Part shown: one piece after another, positions 1 to 9,685 of the stretch | How the letters are laid out: every line of letters starts with the position of its first letter | Numbering within the stretch: the first letter of the stretch is position 1 | Assembly (NCBI GenBank): GCA_016794625.1 | Contig: JAEUGY010000088.1 | Span: 1-64,000 of the forward strand | Origin: Opitutaceae bacterium | Lineage (GTDB): Bacteria > Verrucomicrobiota > Verrucomicrobiia > Opitutales > Opitutaceae | Reading direction: 5' to 3' | DNA length: 64,000 nucleotides | The notes under the pieces: model-generated | The model's database searches: none | The model's input: the letters and a program-made list of their open reading frames with translations, nothing else | Told to the model about the DNA's origin: nothing | Program-made: the position numbers and the translations under genes

Positions 1-213
1 GAAGAGCGAAAATCGCCCTAATTCGGCGACGGACTCGATGGTGAAGCGACCTAGGCTGGCAAGCATGGCGGGTGGGGATTCAGCGCAGGGACGAAGCGGG
101 CAGACCTGCACAGGCAGCCAAGGACCAGAAAAGTTCCCCGCAAGTGCGTGAATCGCACGCGCATCGAGCTCCGACCCGACAAAAGGCCCCTGGATGACCC
201 GAGGGCAGTCCAT
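1..213 (-). CDS. Open reading frame fragment running off the left edge, unknown function
   Basis: A frame starting with ATG at 213 on the minus strand stays open for 71 codons to the first base of the window, so only the N-terminal part of a possible protein is visible. The translation begins MDCPRVIQGPFVGSELDARA and its composition looks protein-like, with balanced hydrophobic and charged residues. I recognise no domain, signal peptide or convincing ribosome binding site. A shorter frame with a stop exists on the same strand at 80-274, but its Cys- and Arg-rich translation looks less like a real protein. The real gene may start upstream at a TTG, or the frame may be spurious. Sequence to the left of the window would decide. 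Confidence 0.35.
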   Translation of the reverse strand, partial: MDCPRVIQGPFVGSELDARAIHALAGNFSGPWLPVQVCPLRPCAESPPAMLASLGRFTIESVAELGRFSLF

Positions 214-468
214 TGAATTCAATTTGCATGCGGGGGTCCAATGTTGGAGCGAAGTCGTCGAGAAAATGCCACACCGAAGATGAGTGTCTCCACGGATACC
301 GCTCCCTTTCGTTCCCTTCCTTTGCCCGCTGGGAGCGGCCTCGGCTCCACTTCAGACCACCTCAGTTCCAGAAATCCCTTCTACTTTAAACCATTACTTT
401 TACCACTTTAATGCAACAAGACACACGATGCAGTTGATTGTCGGGTTGGGCGAATTCAGTTTGCCCCG

Positions 469-3400
469 ATGGGTGATTCACTCCGCTCTTTGCTCAGGAC
501 ATGGGGGTTGAGCCTGGCTTGGGTTGCGCTCGGCACTCCCACCTTGCTCTCGCAGGTGATGCCGACCGTCAGCGGGGTCTCGATCGTCTCCCCTCCCACC
601 ATCAGTGCGGGTTCTCGAGCGACCTACGCCATCGCCGTCAAGGCCGGTGCGTACCCTCTCACCCAAATACTTTTGCAAATAAGCCACATCACTGGAGGTC
701 TGAGGCAGACTTACAATTCGTCGCTCCAAGTAGCTCCAGGAACCACGCAAACCGTCAACCTCGACTTGCCCACTGAATCCACCTGGATCAACGGGAGCTA
801 TGGGATCGTCTTGCTCAGGGTCACCGACAGCATTGGACGAGCGACGTACTACCGGCCCAACGGCGCAGTCCAGACTCAGCCGGACAACATGGAACCGGCG
901 CCCGGGCCCCATGCACTCCACTTCGAAACCACCACCTTTTCTCTGACAATGGGACAACCGGCGCTGCAGATGCCGAAGTTGACCTCCTTCACCCTCACCT
1001 CTCCTTCAGTGCTTCGGATTGGAGACAGGCTCGAATTAAACCCCGTCGTGCTGGAAGGGACCGACGGTCTCTTCCAAATCCAAGTCACCTTTTTGGATCC
1101 CTTCGGCAACTCCCGAGATATCATCTTCGACAGCAGGCGCGTCGCACCTGCAGCGCAGACCGTGGTCGATCCATCCTGGCTGAACGGGAGATATCGTATT
1201 CAATTCGTCGCCGTGACCGACCGGGTCCTTCGGACCGTCATTTATCAACGGAGCGGAACACTCGTCTTTTCGCCAGCCGAAGCGGGTTCTGCCACCCTGC
1301 ACAATATCAACCTGTCTGCCACAGACTTCGAAGTTCAGGGAGCTGCCGACCAACAAACTTCGTGGGCCATCAGTGACGTTCAGCGGCTTACGCCCCCCGT
1401 GGTTTACCCCGGTGAAGCAGCGACGTTTGAGTTGACCCTGAAGATTGGCACCGGGTCCCTGAGAGGGGCTACGGTCTCGCTCGAGAACGAGCAAGGTCTG
1501 CCCTATGCGGCCGTCGTGAGCAACACCGCTCCGAATGCGGCCGGCAAAGTACGTTGCACGCTCACCCCCGCCTTCAACTGGTCTCGCGGAAGGTACCGGG
1601 TCACCAGTGTCATGATTTCGCCTCCACTTGGCAGCCCGATTTCATACCTTCGGTCAGGTAAGATTGAGTCCTACCCGGTGAATCCCACCACGCCCCACAC
1701 CTTAAATCTCTCGTCTCTGGACTTCGACTTCTTGAGTAGGCCGGCCCCTCCGGTGATCACCGATTTTCCGTCGGGGATCCGCTCATTTGTCCTGGGCACG
1801 CATCCCACGCTGACGGTGACCGCCACCGGGGGAGCCCCACTCACCTACCAGTGGCGCAAAGATGGCCAACCGATCGCAGGAGCAGTATCCTCAACACTGA
1901 CCTTGACGGACTTTCGCGCCAGTCAGGCCGGCATCTACGATGTCCAAGTCACCAACGCCGCTGCCACTGTCACCTCGTCACCTGCATTGACCGTGCTCGT
2001 GGCCAATCCAAGCATTGTGCGGCAGCCGTCGAGCGTCCTCATCCCCGCGGCCAATTCCATCGACCTCTCCGTCGAAGCCACAGGCGCCTCGCTCGTATTC
2101 CAGTGGTACGAAGGAATCTCCGGAGACATTTCTGTTCCCGTACCCGACTCCAATCGCGCCGTACTTCGGATCCCTCCGTCACTGCAAACGCGCAGTTACT
2201 GGGTAAGAGTCTCCAACTTCGCAGGTGTGGCCGCGAGTGAGTCGGTGCTCGTGCCGCCCCAGACCATGCTTGTCACGCGCCAGCCCGGCCCCTGGACCAC
2301 GAGCCTTGGCCAAGTCGCACTTTTCACATTCCAAATCAGGGTCCTGGGGGACGCTGCTGCCATGTCCGTCCAGGTCTGGCGAGATTCACTCAACGTCACT
2401 TCACGCTTTGTTGAAATCGAACGTACCACGAGCCGGGTCACCGAAAATCAACGTACCTACACCGAGGTCGATTTCAGGTTGCAGACAAACGCGCTGACCG
2501 CAGTCGATGCCGGTGCCTATCGGTTCGAAGTGCTGCTCGGGGGCGCAACGCAACCGCTGCTGGTCAGCCAGCCGACCTCGCTCGTGCTCACCACCACCGG
2601 CGTGCCCCGGGTGCTGGCCGATCCGGCGTCCCAACGCGTGCGGCGCGGGGACACCGCCACGCTTTCCGTCCAGGCCGTGGCGTCGGGAGCGCTGTCCTAC
2701 CAATGGAGGCGCAATCGTATCCAGATTCCCGGTGCCACGCAGGCCACCCTGACGCTGGCGGGCGCCAGCGAGCTCACCGCGGGTGATTACGATGTGATCG
2801 TCAGCACCGCCACGGGTGCGGTGGTCAGCAGCGCGGCCACGGTGACGCTCGCCACGGACTTCGCCCGGCTGACCAATCTCTCCGTGCGCGGCGTCGTGCT
2901 GGGACGCAGCCGGCCCCTGATCGCGGGCTTGGTGATCCGCGATCCGCTCGGCCAGGGCCTGCCCCTGGTGGTCCGCGGCGTGGGTCCGACCCTCGGCCAG
3001 TTTGGCATCTCGTCCGCCATGCGGGATCCGGAGGTGCTCACCTTCTCACCGGCCGGCGTCACCCTGGCCGAAAACAACGATTGGGGCGGCGGAGCCACCC
3101 TCACGACGGCCTTCGCCCGGGTCGGTGCCTTTGCCTACTTCGAACCCGCGAGCCGCGACGCCGCGTTGCTTCAAACGCCCGGTGCCGGTGCCTTGACCGT
3201 GCACCTGCAAAACCGGGTCGAGGAAACGGGCTCCGGTCTGATCGAGGTGTACGACGACAGCGGTCCGCCCAGCTGGGAAAACGAACGCGCACCCCGTCTC
3301 ATCAACCTGTCCACCCGCGTCCAGCTCGTCACCGGACAAACTCTGATCGCCGGTTTCGCGGTCAGCGGAAACCGCCCACTCCGTCTCCTGGTCCGCGCCG

Positions 3401-3681
3401 CCGGTCCGGCCCTGCGGAAATTCGGTCTCACCCAGGTGATGGACGATCCCCGGCTCACCGTGTACCGCGCCGACGGCACCGTGCTCGCCACCAACGACGA
3501 CTGGGAACTCGGGCCCGGCAGCGCCGAGGTGGCCGCCGCCGCGCGCACGACGGGCGCCTTTGCCTTCGAAACAGCTTCCCACGACGCCGCCCTCCTCCTC
3601 GACCTGCCCCCCGGCACCGCCACGGTCCATCTCACCGGCTCCTCCGGCGAAGCCCTGATCGAACTCTACGTGGTGGAATAA
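469..3681 (+). CDS. Secreted immunoglobulin-like domain protein with duplicated C-terminal domain
   Basis: A 1070-residue exported protein. Residues 1-29 look like a signal peptide (basic start, hydrophobic core, SQ/V boundary). The first half contains repeated beta-rich segments. Two recognisable Ig-like domains with the pattern YQWRKDG...AGIYDVQVTN and YQWRRNR...AGDYDVIVST lie near residues 435-515 and 715-795. From about residue 800 a roughly 120-residue unit occurs twice; each copy has an LIAG segment, an RxxGPxLxxFG segment and an NDDW-like turn. This C-terminal arrangement is common in secreted Verrucomicrobiota proteins, where it is presumed to be a surface or adhesion module. There is no transmembrane anchor or obvious enzyme domain. 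An AT-rich stretch at 380-430 may hold its promoter. Substrate or partner is unknown. Confidence 0.85.
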   Translation: MGDSLRSLLRTWGLSLAWVALGTPTLLSQVMPTVSGVSIVSPPTISAGSRATYAIAVKAGAYPLTQILLQISHITGGLRQTYNSSLQVAPGTTQTVNLDLPTESTWINGSYGIVLLRVTDSIGRATYYRPNGAVQTQPDNMEPAPGPHALHFETTTFSLTMGQPALQMPKLTSFTLTSPSVLRIGDRLELNPVVLEGTDGLFQIQVTFLDPFGNSRDIIFDSRRVAPAAQTVVDPSWLNGRYRIQFVAVTDRVLRTVIYQRSGTLVFSPAEAGSATLHNINLSATDFEVQGAADQQTSWAISDVQRLTPPVVYPGEAATFELTLKIGTGSLRGATVSLENEQGLPYAAVVSNTAPNAAGKVRCTLTPAFNWSRGRYRVTSVMISPPLGSPISYLRSGKIESYPVNPTTPHTLNLSSLDFDFLSRPAPPVITDFPSGIRSFVLGTHPTLTVTATGGAPLTYQWRKDGQPIAGAVSSTLTLTDFRASQAGIYDVQVTNAAATVTSSPALTVLVANPSIVRQPSSVLIPAANSIDLSVEATGASLVFQWYEGISGDISVPVPDSNRAVLRIPPSLQTRSYWVRVSNFAGVAASESVLVPPQTMLVTRQPGPWTTSLGQVALFTFQIRVLGDAAAMSVQVWRDSLNVTSRFVEIERTTSRVTENQRTYTEVDFRLQTNALTAVDAGAYRFEVLLGGATQPLLVSQPTSLVLTTTGVPRVLADPASQRVRRGDTATLSVQAVASGALSYQWRRNRIQIPGATQATLTLAGASELTAGDYDVIVSTATGAVVSSAATVTLATDFARLTNLSVRGVVLGRSRPLIAGLVIRDPLGQGLPLVVRGVGPTLGQFGISSAMRDPEVLTFSPAGVTLAENNDWGGGATLTTAFARVGAFAYFEPASRDAALLQTPGAGALTVHLQNRVEETGSGLIEVYDDSGPPSWENERAPRLINLSTRVQLVTGQTLIAGFAVSGNRPLRLLVRAAGPALRKFGLTQVMDDPRLTVYRADGTVLATNDDWELGPGSAEVAAAARTTGAFAFETASHDAALLLDLPPGTATVHLTGSSGEALIELYVVE

Positions 3682-3694
3682 GCGAGGGCGCGCC

Positions 3695-4561
3695 CTAGTG
3701 CAGCAGGTGGCCGACGAGGTGGTCCAGCGCAACTTCCCACGCGAGGGGTGACCCGGGCAGATCCGTGCGGCGGTGGGTTTGCAGGACCACCTGCGGGTTG
3801 TCCGCCTCGCCGATCGTAGTGATTCGACCACGACCGCCCGTGATCGTCTTCGCCAATACGCCCTGCCAGAACGTGGGCTCGCCCGCGAGAATGCCCTCGC
3901 TGGCCGCCCGGATGAGTTTGCCGGAACGATCGTAGAGCGCACCGGACAGGGTCAGCACCGCCACCGTGGACTCGAGGTCGTTCATCCATGCGACCGGCAC
4001 CACGTAGTCCGTGCCGATCGGCAGGGACTTCCGGCCGAGCCAATCCTGCCGCAGGTACACCTCCGCCAGGCTCACATTGATGACGAGGTAATGGTCCGCC
4101 TCCGCCTGCTCGAGCAGGGGCTGCATGGCCCGCTTCCAGTCGCGCGACGGGTTGGTCACCGCGAGGGCGGTCCGACGGTTGCCCGCCTCGCGGGGCGCGC
4201 CCGTCGCCAGTTCCTCATCCCCCAGCGTGACGCCCGGCCAGTGCGCCGCACTCAGCGGGGGCCCGGCGACCCGGCGCAATTGCGGCATCATGGCGACGCG
4301 GGCATCGATCGCCTGGGCAATCGCCGCCAAACCGGTGTCGCCATCAAACACCGGCGATGACCCCACGCCTTCGTACGGTCGCAAGGGAACCACCACCACC
4401 GCACCCGTCACCGGGGGTGCCTTCCGGGCAAAGGTATGCCGAAACGGTGGCTCTCGCACGATCCGGTAGTCGATCGAACGCACCTGCGCCTGCGCCGGGT
4501 GACTCCACCCAAGCATCACCGCAGCAATGAGAAATACAGTTTGAGCAGTCACCTTTAACAT
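3695..4561 (-). CDS. Exported protein of unknown function
   Basis: A 288-residue protein. I chose the ATG at 4561 because it begins a clear signal peptide (MLKVTAQTVFLIAAVMLGWS, then AQAQ). The open frame upstream of it is Arg/Pro-rich and not protein-like. The mature part has no membrane segment and no motif I recognise. It contains an internal pattern of short beta-strand-like segments (for example HYLVINVSLAEVYLR and STVAVLTLSGALYDRSGKLI), loosely like periplasmic lipoprotein-type hypothetical proteins that assemble in the envelope. It converges with the Ig-like protein gene (stops 13 bp apart) and diverges from the sigma-factor fusion gene, with 227 bp between the starts. Function unknown. 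Confidence 0.7.
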   Translation of the reverse strand: MLKVTAQTVFLIAAVMLGWSHPAQAQVRSIDYRIVREPPFRHTFARKAPPVTGAVVVVPLRPYEGVGSSPVFDGDTGLAAIAQAIDARVAMMPQLRRVAGPPLSAAHWPGVTLGDEELATGAPREAGNRRTALAVTNPSRDWKRAMQPLLEQAEADHYLVINVSLAEVYLRQDWLGRKSLPIGTDYVVPVAWMNDLESTVAVLTLSGALYDRSGKLIRAASEGILAGEPTFWQGVLAKTITGGRGRITTIGEADNPQVVLQTHRRTDLPGSPLAWEVALDHLVGHLLH

Positions 4562-4788
4562 GGCGAATGGGATTGAATCGGGCCTGAGGGCCGCGTCCCC
4601 TGCGACCCCGCGGGACGCCGAGGGTTTCCTTGGGGGGCCGATCGGCCCAGGCCACAAGTCCGGCCGCGAGGGCTCGGCCGGCCGGTTTTTCGGTCCGCAG
4701 GTCCGCTTTGGCCGGGGTGAGACGGCTTTGCTCTCCCCCTCGTCAAAAAAGTCCGTCACCTTTCCGTGGCTCGCGACCACTTGCTGTT

Positions 4789-6417
4789 GTGAACCCAATC
4801 CTCGAATCTTCTGAACCTCTCGACGCCGACTTGGTCGCGGCGTCCACCCGTGGCGACCGGCATTCCTTCGGCCACCTCGTCACCCGTCACCGTTCCGCCG
4901 CCTGCGGCGTGGCCTACGCCGTCTGCGGTGATTTCAATTCCAGCGAAGACATTGCCCAGGAGGCTTTTGTCGCCGCCTGGGGCCAGCTCAAGGGGTTGCG
5001 GGAACCGGAACGGTTCCGCGCCTGGATCTGCGGCATCGCGCGGCAGCTGGCGTTGAATCACGTGCGCCGCGAGACCCGTCGGGAGGGATCGCCCGCCCTC
5101 GTGCGCGAGGAACAGGAGCTTCCTTCGTCCGACCCGACACCGCGCGATCTGGCCAGCTCCGACGAGGAAAAGGCCCTGCTGTGGCGCACGCTGCACCAGC
5201 TGCCGGACTCGTACCGCGAGCCTCTGGTGCTGTTTTATCGGGAACACCAGTCGGTCCGCGCGGTGGCGGATGCCCTCGGCCTGTCCGAGGAAACGGTCAA
5301 ACAGCGGCTGAGCCGCGGGCGGGTGTTGTTGCGGGATGAAGTGACCCGGGTGCTCGAGGGCGTGCTCGCGCAAACCGAGCCCACGCATGCGTTCACGCTC
5401 GGTGTGCTCGGCGCCCTGCCGCCCCTGGTCGCCGTGGCCGCGGCCACGGGGGGCGCCGCCACCGCCAAGGCTGCGTCGCTGGGCGGTGGAGCCTCGGCCT
5501 CGGCCACGGGCGGTACGATCGCCTGGGCCGTGCTCGGCACCTGGGTCAGCGGGGCGCTGGGACTGCTGGGACTTTACGTGGCCTACGAGGTCTGGCGATC
5601 CGCCCGGTTCGCACCCGGTTACCGCCGCGCCCTGCTTCCGCTTGGTTTCGCTTGGTGTGCCCTGACGGCGTTGGCCGCGACCGGCTTCATCTGGTTCGGA
5701 GTCACGCAAGGGGCTCCGCTCCGCAACTACGGCCTCGCGCCGGGCGTCGTTTTCGTGGCGAGTGTGCTCGTCTATGGCTTCGCCAACGTGCTGCTGTCGC
5801 TGCTGGCCGTGGTCCGCGTCAAGGCGCTGCCCCGTCCGGAAGCGACCCCGTTTTGGACCAGCCCGCTGCGTCGCACGCAGCGCTACGAGTCGACCCTGCG
5901 CTTCGCCGGCCTGCCTCTGGTCAGCGTGGTCCTGGGTCCGCAGCCCGAAACGGGCAAACCCCAGGGGGTCGCCAAGGGTTGGATCGCCATCGGTGACACA
6001 GCCTACGCGGGTTTGATCGCGATCGGTGCCGTGGCCGTCGGCCCGGTGGCCATCGGTGGCGCAGCCGTGGGCGGGATCGCTCTCGGCGGTTTCGCCGCCG
6101 GAGGGCTGGCCCTGGGCGGAGCGGCGGTGGGCTGGGGCGCCTGTGCGGGCGTGGCCATCGGCTGGCAGTTTGCGCTCGGCGGGCTGGCCGTAGCCTGGGA
6201 CGTCGCCCTGGGTGGGCTGGCCGCCGCCCGGCACGTCGCCCTCGGCGGCACCGCGTTTGCCGCCCTGACCAATTCGGGAGCGGCCTGGGAGGCGGTTAGA
6301 TCGCACGCGGTGGTCGGCACCGTGCTGCGCTGGATCCCTTACGCCCCCTGGCTTTCCCTGCTTTCGCTTCCGGGCCTCTGGCTCGCCCTGCGTCAGGTGC
6401 GCCGTCAGCGGCGCTGA
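4789..6417 (+). CDS. ECF sigma factor fused to a membrane domain with A-x-G-x-x pentapeptide repeats
   Basis: A 542-residue protein. Residues 10-85 match sigma-70 region 2 (DLVAASTRGDRHSFGHLVTR, then EDIAQEAFVAAWGQL). Residues about 125-185 match region 4 (LHQLPDSYREPLVLFYREH, then ALGLSEETVKQRLSRGR). After region 4 comes a long hydrophobic extension with about six membrane segments. Residues about 407-488 repeat a five-residue unit of the form A-[IVL]-G-G-x more than ten times in register. The GTG start at 4789 is preferred because the 53 codons before it are Arg/Pro-rich. ECF factors with fused C-terminal membrane or anti-sigma-like parts are known, and the fusion suggests built-in membrane regulation of the sigma factor. 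What the repeat region does is not known to me. No separate anti-sigma gene is next to it. Confidence 0.85.
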   Translation: MNPILESSEPLDADLVAASTRGDRHSFGHLVTRHRSAACGVAYAVCGDFNSSEDIAQEAFVAAWGQLKGLREPERFRAWICGIARQLALNHVRRETRREGSPALVREEQELPSSDPTPRDLASSDEEKALLWRTLHQLPDSYREPLVLFYREHQSVRAVADALGLSEETVKQRLSRGRVLLRDEVTRVLEGVLAQTEPTHAFTLGVLGALPPLVAVAAATGGAATAKAASLGGGASASATGGTIAWAVLGTWVSGALGLLGLYVAYEVWRSARFAPGYRRALLPLGFAWCALTALAATGFIWFGVTQGAPLRNYGLAPGVVFVASVLVYGFANVLLSLLAVVRVKALPRPEATPFWTSPLRRTQRYESTLRFAGLPLVSVVLGPQPETGKPQGVAKGWIAIGDTAYAGLIAIGAVAVGPVAIGGAAVGGIALGGFAAGGLALGGAAVGWGACAGVAIGWQFALGGLAVAWDVALGGLAAARHVALGGTAFAALTNSGAAWEAVRSHAVVGTVLRWIPYAPWLSLLSLPGLWLALRQVRRQRR

Positions 6418-6526
6418 TCGGGCCGGCGGGCGCTCCATGCCCGCGCGGTGCCCCCGGAGCTCGCTCTCCGGGCAGCCCGCGCACCCTTCTCATCCCTTCA
6501 TTCGCTGCTGCTTCCGGCCTTTTCCG

Positions 6527-8326
6527 ATGTCACACGCGTTTCGATACCCTCTCCGTCCCGCCCTCGTCCTGATCGTCTCGTGGCTCGGCGTGCCCCCACT
6601 GTCCGCCGCCCCGCCCTCCCTCTCCCCCGGGCAGTGGCCCGAAGCCGAGCGGCGGCAGCTCGAGAGCGTGGAGGCCCAGACCTGGAGCCCCGCCGCGGCT
6701 CGCACGCTCACCTCGGAACAAGGGGTCATCTCCGCCACGGTCTCTCCGCTCGCCGTGCGCGCGGGGCTCGAAGCCCTGCGTCTCGGCGGCAGCGCAGCGG
6801 ATGCGGCGGTGGCCACGGCGGTCACGCAGGTGACGACCCAGCTGGGTTCCGTGGTGTCCTTCGCCGGGGTGTTCACCGGGCTCTACTACGACGCCCGCAC
6901 GCGACAGGTGCACGCCCTCGACGCGGGTTTCAACACCTACCTGGGTGAAACCGACCCCGCGAGCATTCCCGTCAGCACGCTTGGCGGCATGAATCCCGCC
7001 GGCGCCGGCGGCGACGTCGGTGCGCCGGGTCGCAAAACCCTCGTTCCGGGCTTCATGGCGGGCGCGGAGGCCCTGCAGCGTCGTTTTGGCCGTCTGCCGT
7101 GGCGCGATCTGTTTCAGCCGGCGATCTGGTACGCTGAAAACGGCGTCACCGTCTCGCCCGTGCTGGCCACCTTCTTCTCGATGCGCGCCCCGGTCTTCGC
7201 CCGCACTCCAGAGGGCCGCCGTTTTCTGGCCCAGGGCAGCTCCGCAGTGCCGCAGGCCGGGGAGCGTTTTATCCAGGCCGATCTCGCCGCCACGCTATCC
7301 GCGGTCGCCGCACAGGGTGCCGCCGCCCTGTACCGGGGCGCCTGGGCCCGGACCTTTGTGGATCAGGTGCGCCGGGACGGCGGCCGGGTGACCGCGGACG
7401 ACCTTGAGCGCTATCAACCCGTCTGGTCCGATCCTCATCGCGCCCTTTTTCTTGGTCACGAGGTCCTCACCCTCGGACCGCCCCACACGGGTTCCTTCGC
7501 GCTGATCCCGGGGCTCCATCTGATCGAGGCGCTCGCTCTCGAAACGCAGGCTCCGTATTGGGAAAACCCCTCCGCCTTCCTCAGCCTGGATCGCATCGGC
7601 AAGCTGCTCGCGTCGGCCTCACCCGACCCCCGCTCGCTCGACTTCAGTCTTCGTCACCACGGCCTGACGCTCCCGTCGCACCCGCCTCTGAGCAAGGAAT
7701 TCGCCCGGGCGCTCGCCCCGGAGCTGTCCCGACTTCCCTCCCGGCCAGCGTCGGACCAACCCCGCCACTCCAATTCGATCGTGGTGGTCGATCGCGAGGG
7801 CAACATCGCGGCGGTGACCCATACCATCAACACGGTGATCTGGGGCGAGAGCGGCATGGTGGTGGGCGGCATTCCGCTGCCGGATCCGGCGGGGTTTCAG
7901 CAGGCGCGACTGGTGGGGATCAAACCCGGAGACCGTCTGCCTCACGAAATTTTGGATACGATTGTCCTCCGCGACGGACATCCCGTCCTGGCCACCGCGA
8001 GCATCGGGTCCTCGCTCTTTCCCGAGACCCTGCGTGTGCTCCTCGGTGTGCTCGGACAGAAGCAGGACCTGGACGTCAATCTGGCCGCCCCGCCACTCCT
8101 GCTGAGTTTCGACCCCTCGGCCGCCACCCGGATCACGGTGCCGGAAGCCGTCTACCCGGCCCGCCTGCTCGCCGCGCTGCGGGAGTCGGGCGCCACGGTC
8201 ACGGAGGTACCCGCCGCCACTGCCGGCGCGCTCCGCGGCACCGTGGCCGCCGTACAGATCGACGGCCCGGTGCGCCGGGCCTGCGAGGTGCCGGGGCTCA
8301 TGGTGTTCACGGGCGCCGAGCCCTGA
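6527..8326 (+). CDS. Gamma-glutamyltranspeptidase family protein, atypical active site
   Basis: A 599-residue exported Ntn-hydrolase family protein that starts with a signal peptide (residues 1-25, ending in LSAAPP). Family hallmarks are visible: an SAADAAVATA segment near residue 88, VPGFMAGAEAL near residue 175, NGVTVSP, and the region around the autoprocessing site, VDREGNIAAVTHTIN. In classical enzymes two Thr and a His precede this last segment and the first Thr is the nucleophile; here the aligned residues read Ser415-Asn-Ser. The Arg that binds the glutamate carboxylate and the Met-Asp-Asp loop also look missing. It may process itself with Ser, act on another substrate, or be inactive. 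It converges with the PhoD-like gene 48 bp away. Confidence 0.8.
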   Translation: MSHAFRYPLRPALVLIVSWLGVPPLSAAPPSLSPGQWPEAERRQLESVEAQTWSPAAARTLTSEQGVISATVSPLAVRAGLEALRLGGSAADAAVATAVTQVTTQLGSVVSFAGVFTGLYYDARTRQVHALDAGFNTYLGETDPASIPVSTLGGMNPAGAGGDVGAPGRKTLVPGFMAGAEALQRRFGRLPWRDLFQPAIWYAENGVTVSPVLATFFSMRAPVFARTPEGRRFLAQGSSAVPQAGERFIQADLAATLSAVAAQGAAALYRGAWARTFVDQVRRDGGRVTADDLERYQPVWSDPHRALFLGHEVLTLGPPHTGSFALIPGLHLIEALALETQAPYWENPSAFLSLDRIGKLLASASPDPRSLDFSLRHHGLTLPSHPPLSKEFARALAPELSRLPSRPASDQPRHSNSIVVVDREGNIAAVTHTINTVIWGESGMVVGGIPLPDPAGFQQARLVGIKPGDRLPHEILDTIVLRDGHPVLATASIGSSLFPETLRVLLGVLGQKQDLDVNLAAPPLLLSFDPSAATRITVPEAVYPARLLAALRESGATVTEVPAATAGALRGTVAAVQIDGPVRRACEVPGLMVFTGAEP

Positions 8327-8374
8327 TCCGTCGCGTCCGCCCTCCGGCCCGTCCGCATTTCGCGCGCCCATCCC

Positions 8375-9649
8375 TCACCGTCCCATCCCGCGCACCGGGC
8401 GGGTGAAGCTGTAGCGGACGAGTTCGACGTCTTCATGCGTGCGCCCGCTCCACTCGACCCGGATCTCCGGGCCGCCCGTGTCGATCACGCGCATGAGACC
8501 GAATTGACCGGGACCACCAAAGGCCCCGTGACTGTAGGGGCCGCCCTTGACTGAACCCTTGCGGTCGAGCGCGGCGGCATGGAAGACGGGAAAAAGCGGA
8601 CGCCCGCCCGGGCCGTACCGGTTGTTGGTGCCGTCATCGATCGCCACCATGTGGGCATCGCCGCTGAGCACACAGAGATGATGGATGCCATTCTGCTCGA
8701 TGAAGGCCGAGAGTTCGGCTCGCTCATGGGTGAAACCCGTCCAACGGTCCTCGTTTTCCGATCCCGTATCCGCGCCGATCCAGGGCACGGAGTTCACCCA
8801 TACCACCAGCGCATCCCGATCCCGGGCGGCCAGCAGCTCGCGCTTGAGCCAGGCCTTCTGTTCTCGACCCAGCAGCGTGCGCTCGGGGCCGGCCGGCACC
8901 TGGGGCGGGTCGCGTTCGGAACGGGTGTCGGTGACCAGGAAGCGCACGCGCCCGATGGTGAACGCATGGTAAATGGCACCGGATTCACTCGCGAACGGAT
9001 AGTGGGGCACCATCTCCCGATAGGCCGCCCGGGATGCCTCGCGGCTGGGGGACGTCCGGTCGGAGTTGTTGGGACCGAAGTCATGATCATCCCAGTTGTA
9101 GTTCACCGCCGTGGAGCGAAAGAGCAGCGTCTGCGCAGCGGACCCGAGAGCCCGACCATACGCACGACGGAAAACATCCACGGAGTTCTCGGCGATGTCC
9201 TCGTAGTGCAGATCTCCGGTATGCAAAAAGAGGAGTGGCTCGTGGCGGGCGATGGTCCCGAAGACGGGATGTTCGGAACCCGTCTGGGCACAGGAGCCGA
9301 GCGCGATGGTAAAGCTGGCCGGTCCCACCGGATGGCTGCGGAACCGGCCCGTCGACCCGGCCACCGTATAACGGTAACGGGTATCGGGGCGCAATGGCGC
9401 CAGTTCATACGCGAGCACGGCGGCTCCGACCTCCGCCGGCCGGCGGACCGCGACCTCGAAGGTACGCGGAGCCTCGCCGTCGGTTTCGAGGAGGAGCGGC
9501 GGGGTGCCCTCCCCCACGATCTTCACGGTCACCCGGGCCGACTGCGGGGTCACCGCCCCGGACCACATCCACGCCACGGTGGGAGCCCCCGCCGCGACCA
9601 CGGCGGTATTCACCAACAGAAACAGAAGGAGAGGAGAAAACGTGCGCAT
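8375..9649 (-). CDS. phoD: PhoD-family alkaline phosphatase
   Basis: A 424-residue exported metallophosphoesterase of the PhoD type, which releases phosphate from phosphomonoesters or diesters in the periplasm or outside the cell. A signal peptide covers residues 1-20. A short beta-sandwich N-terminal region (about 25-125) is followed by the catalytic domain with the expected metal-ligand motifs in order: GSCAQ, HTGDLHYED, NWDDHDFGPNN and LSGDAHM. It lies 36 bp downstream of the phytase gene on the same strand, so the two are probably co-transcribed. Placed after a phytase, it could remove the phosphates that a beta-propeller phytase leaves on inositol phosphates; that role is an inference from position. 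Confidence 0.88.
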   Translation of the reverse strand: MRTFSPLLLFLLVNTAVVAAGAPTVAWMWSGAVTPQSARVTVKIVGEGTPPLLLETDGEAPRTFEVAVRRPAEVGAAVLAYELAPLRPDTRYRYTVAGSTGRFRSHPVGPASFTIALGSCAQTGSEHPVFGTIARHEPLLFLHTGDLHYEDIAENSVDVFRRAYGRALGSAAQTLLFRSTAVNYNWDDHDFGPNNSDRTSPSREASRAAYREMVPHYPFASESGAIYHAFTIGRVRFLVTDTRSERDPPQVPAGPERTLLGREQKAWLKRELLAARDRDALVVWVNSVPWIGADTGSENEDRWTGFTHERAELSAFIEQNGIHHLCVLSGDAHMVAIDDGTNNRYGPGGRPLFPVFHAAALDRKGSVKGGPYSHGAFGGPGQFGLMRVIDTGGPEIRVEWSGRTHEDVELVRYSFTRPVRGMGR

Positions 9650-9685
9650 ACGAAGAAGAGGGAGAAGGATGTCGGCAGATCCGGT

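Noticed and set aside
3046..3942. A 298-codon minus-strand frame opposite the Ig-like protein
   Set aside because: Antisense frame in GC-rich DNA, Arg/Gly-rich and with no domain; the plus-strand protein has clear Ig motifs.
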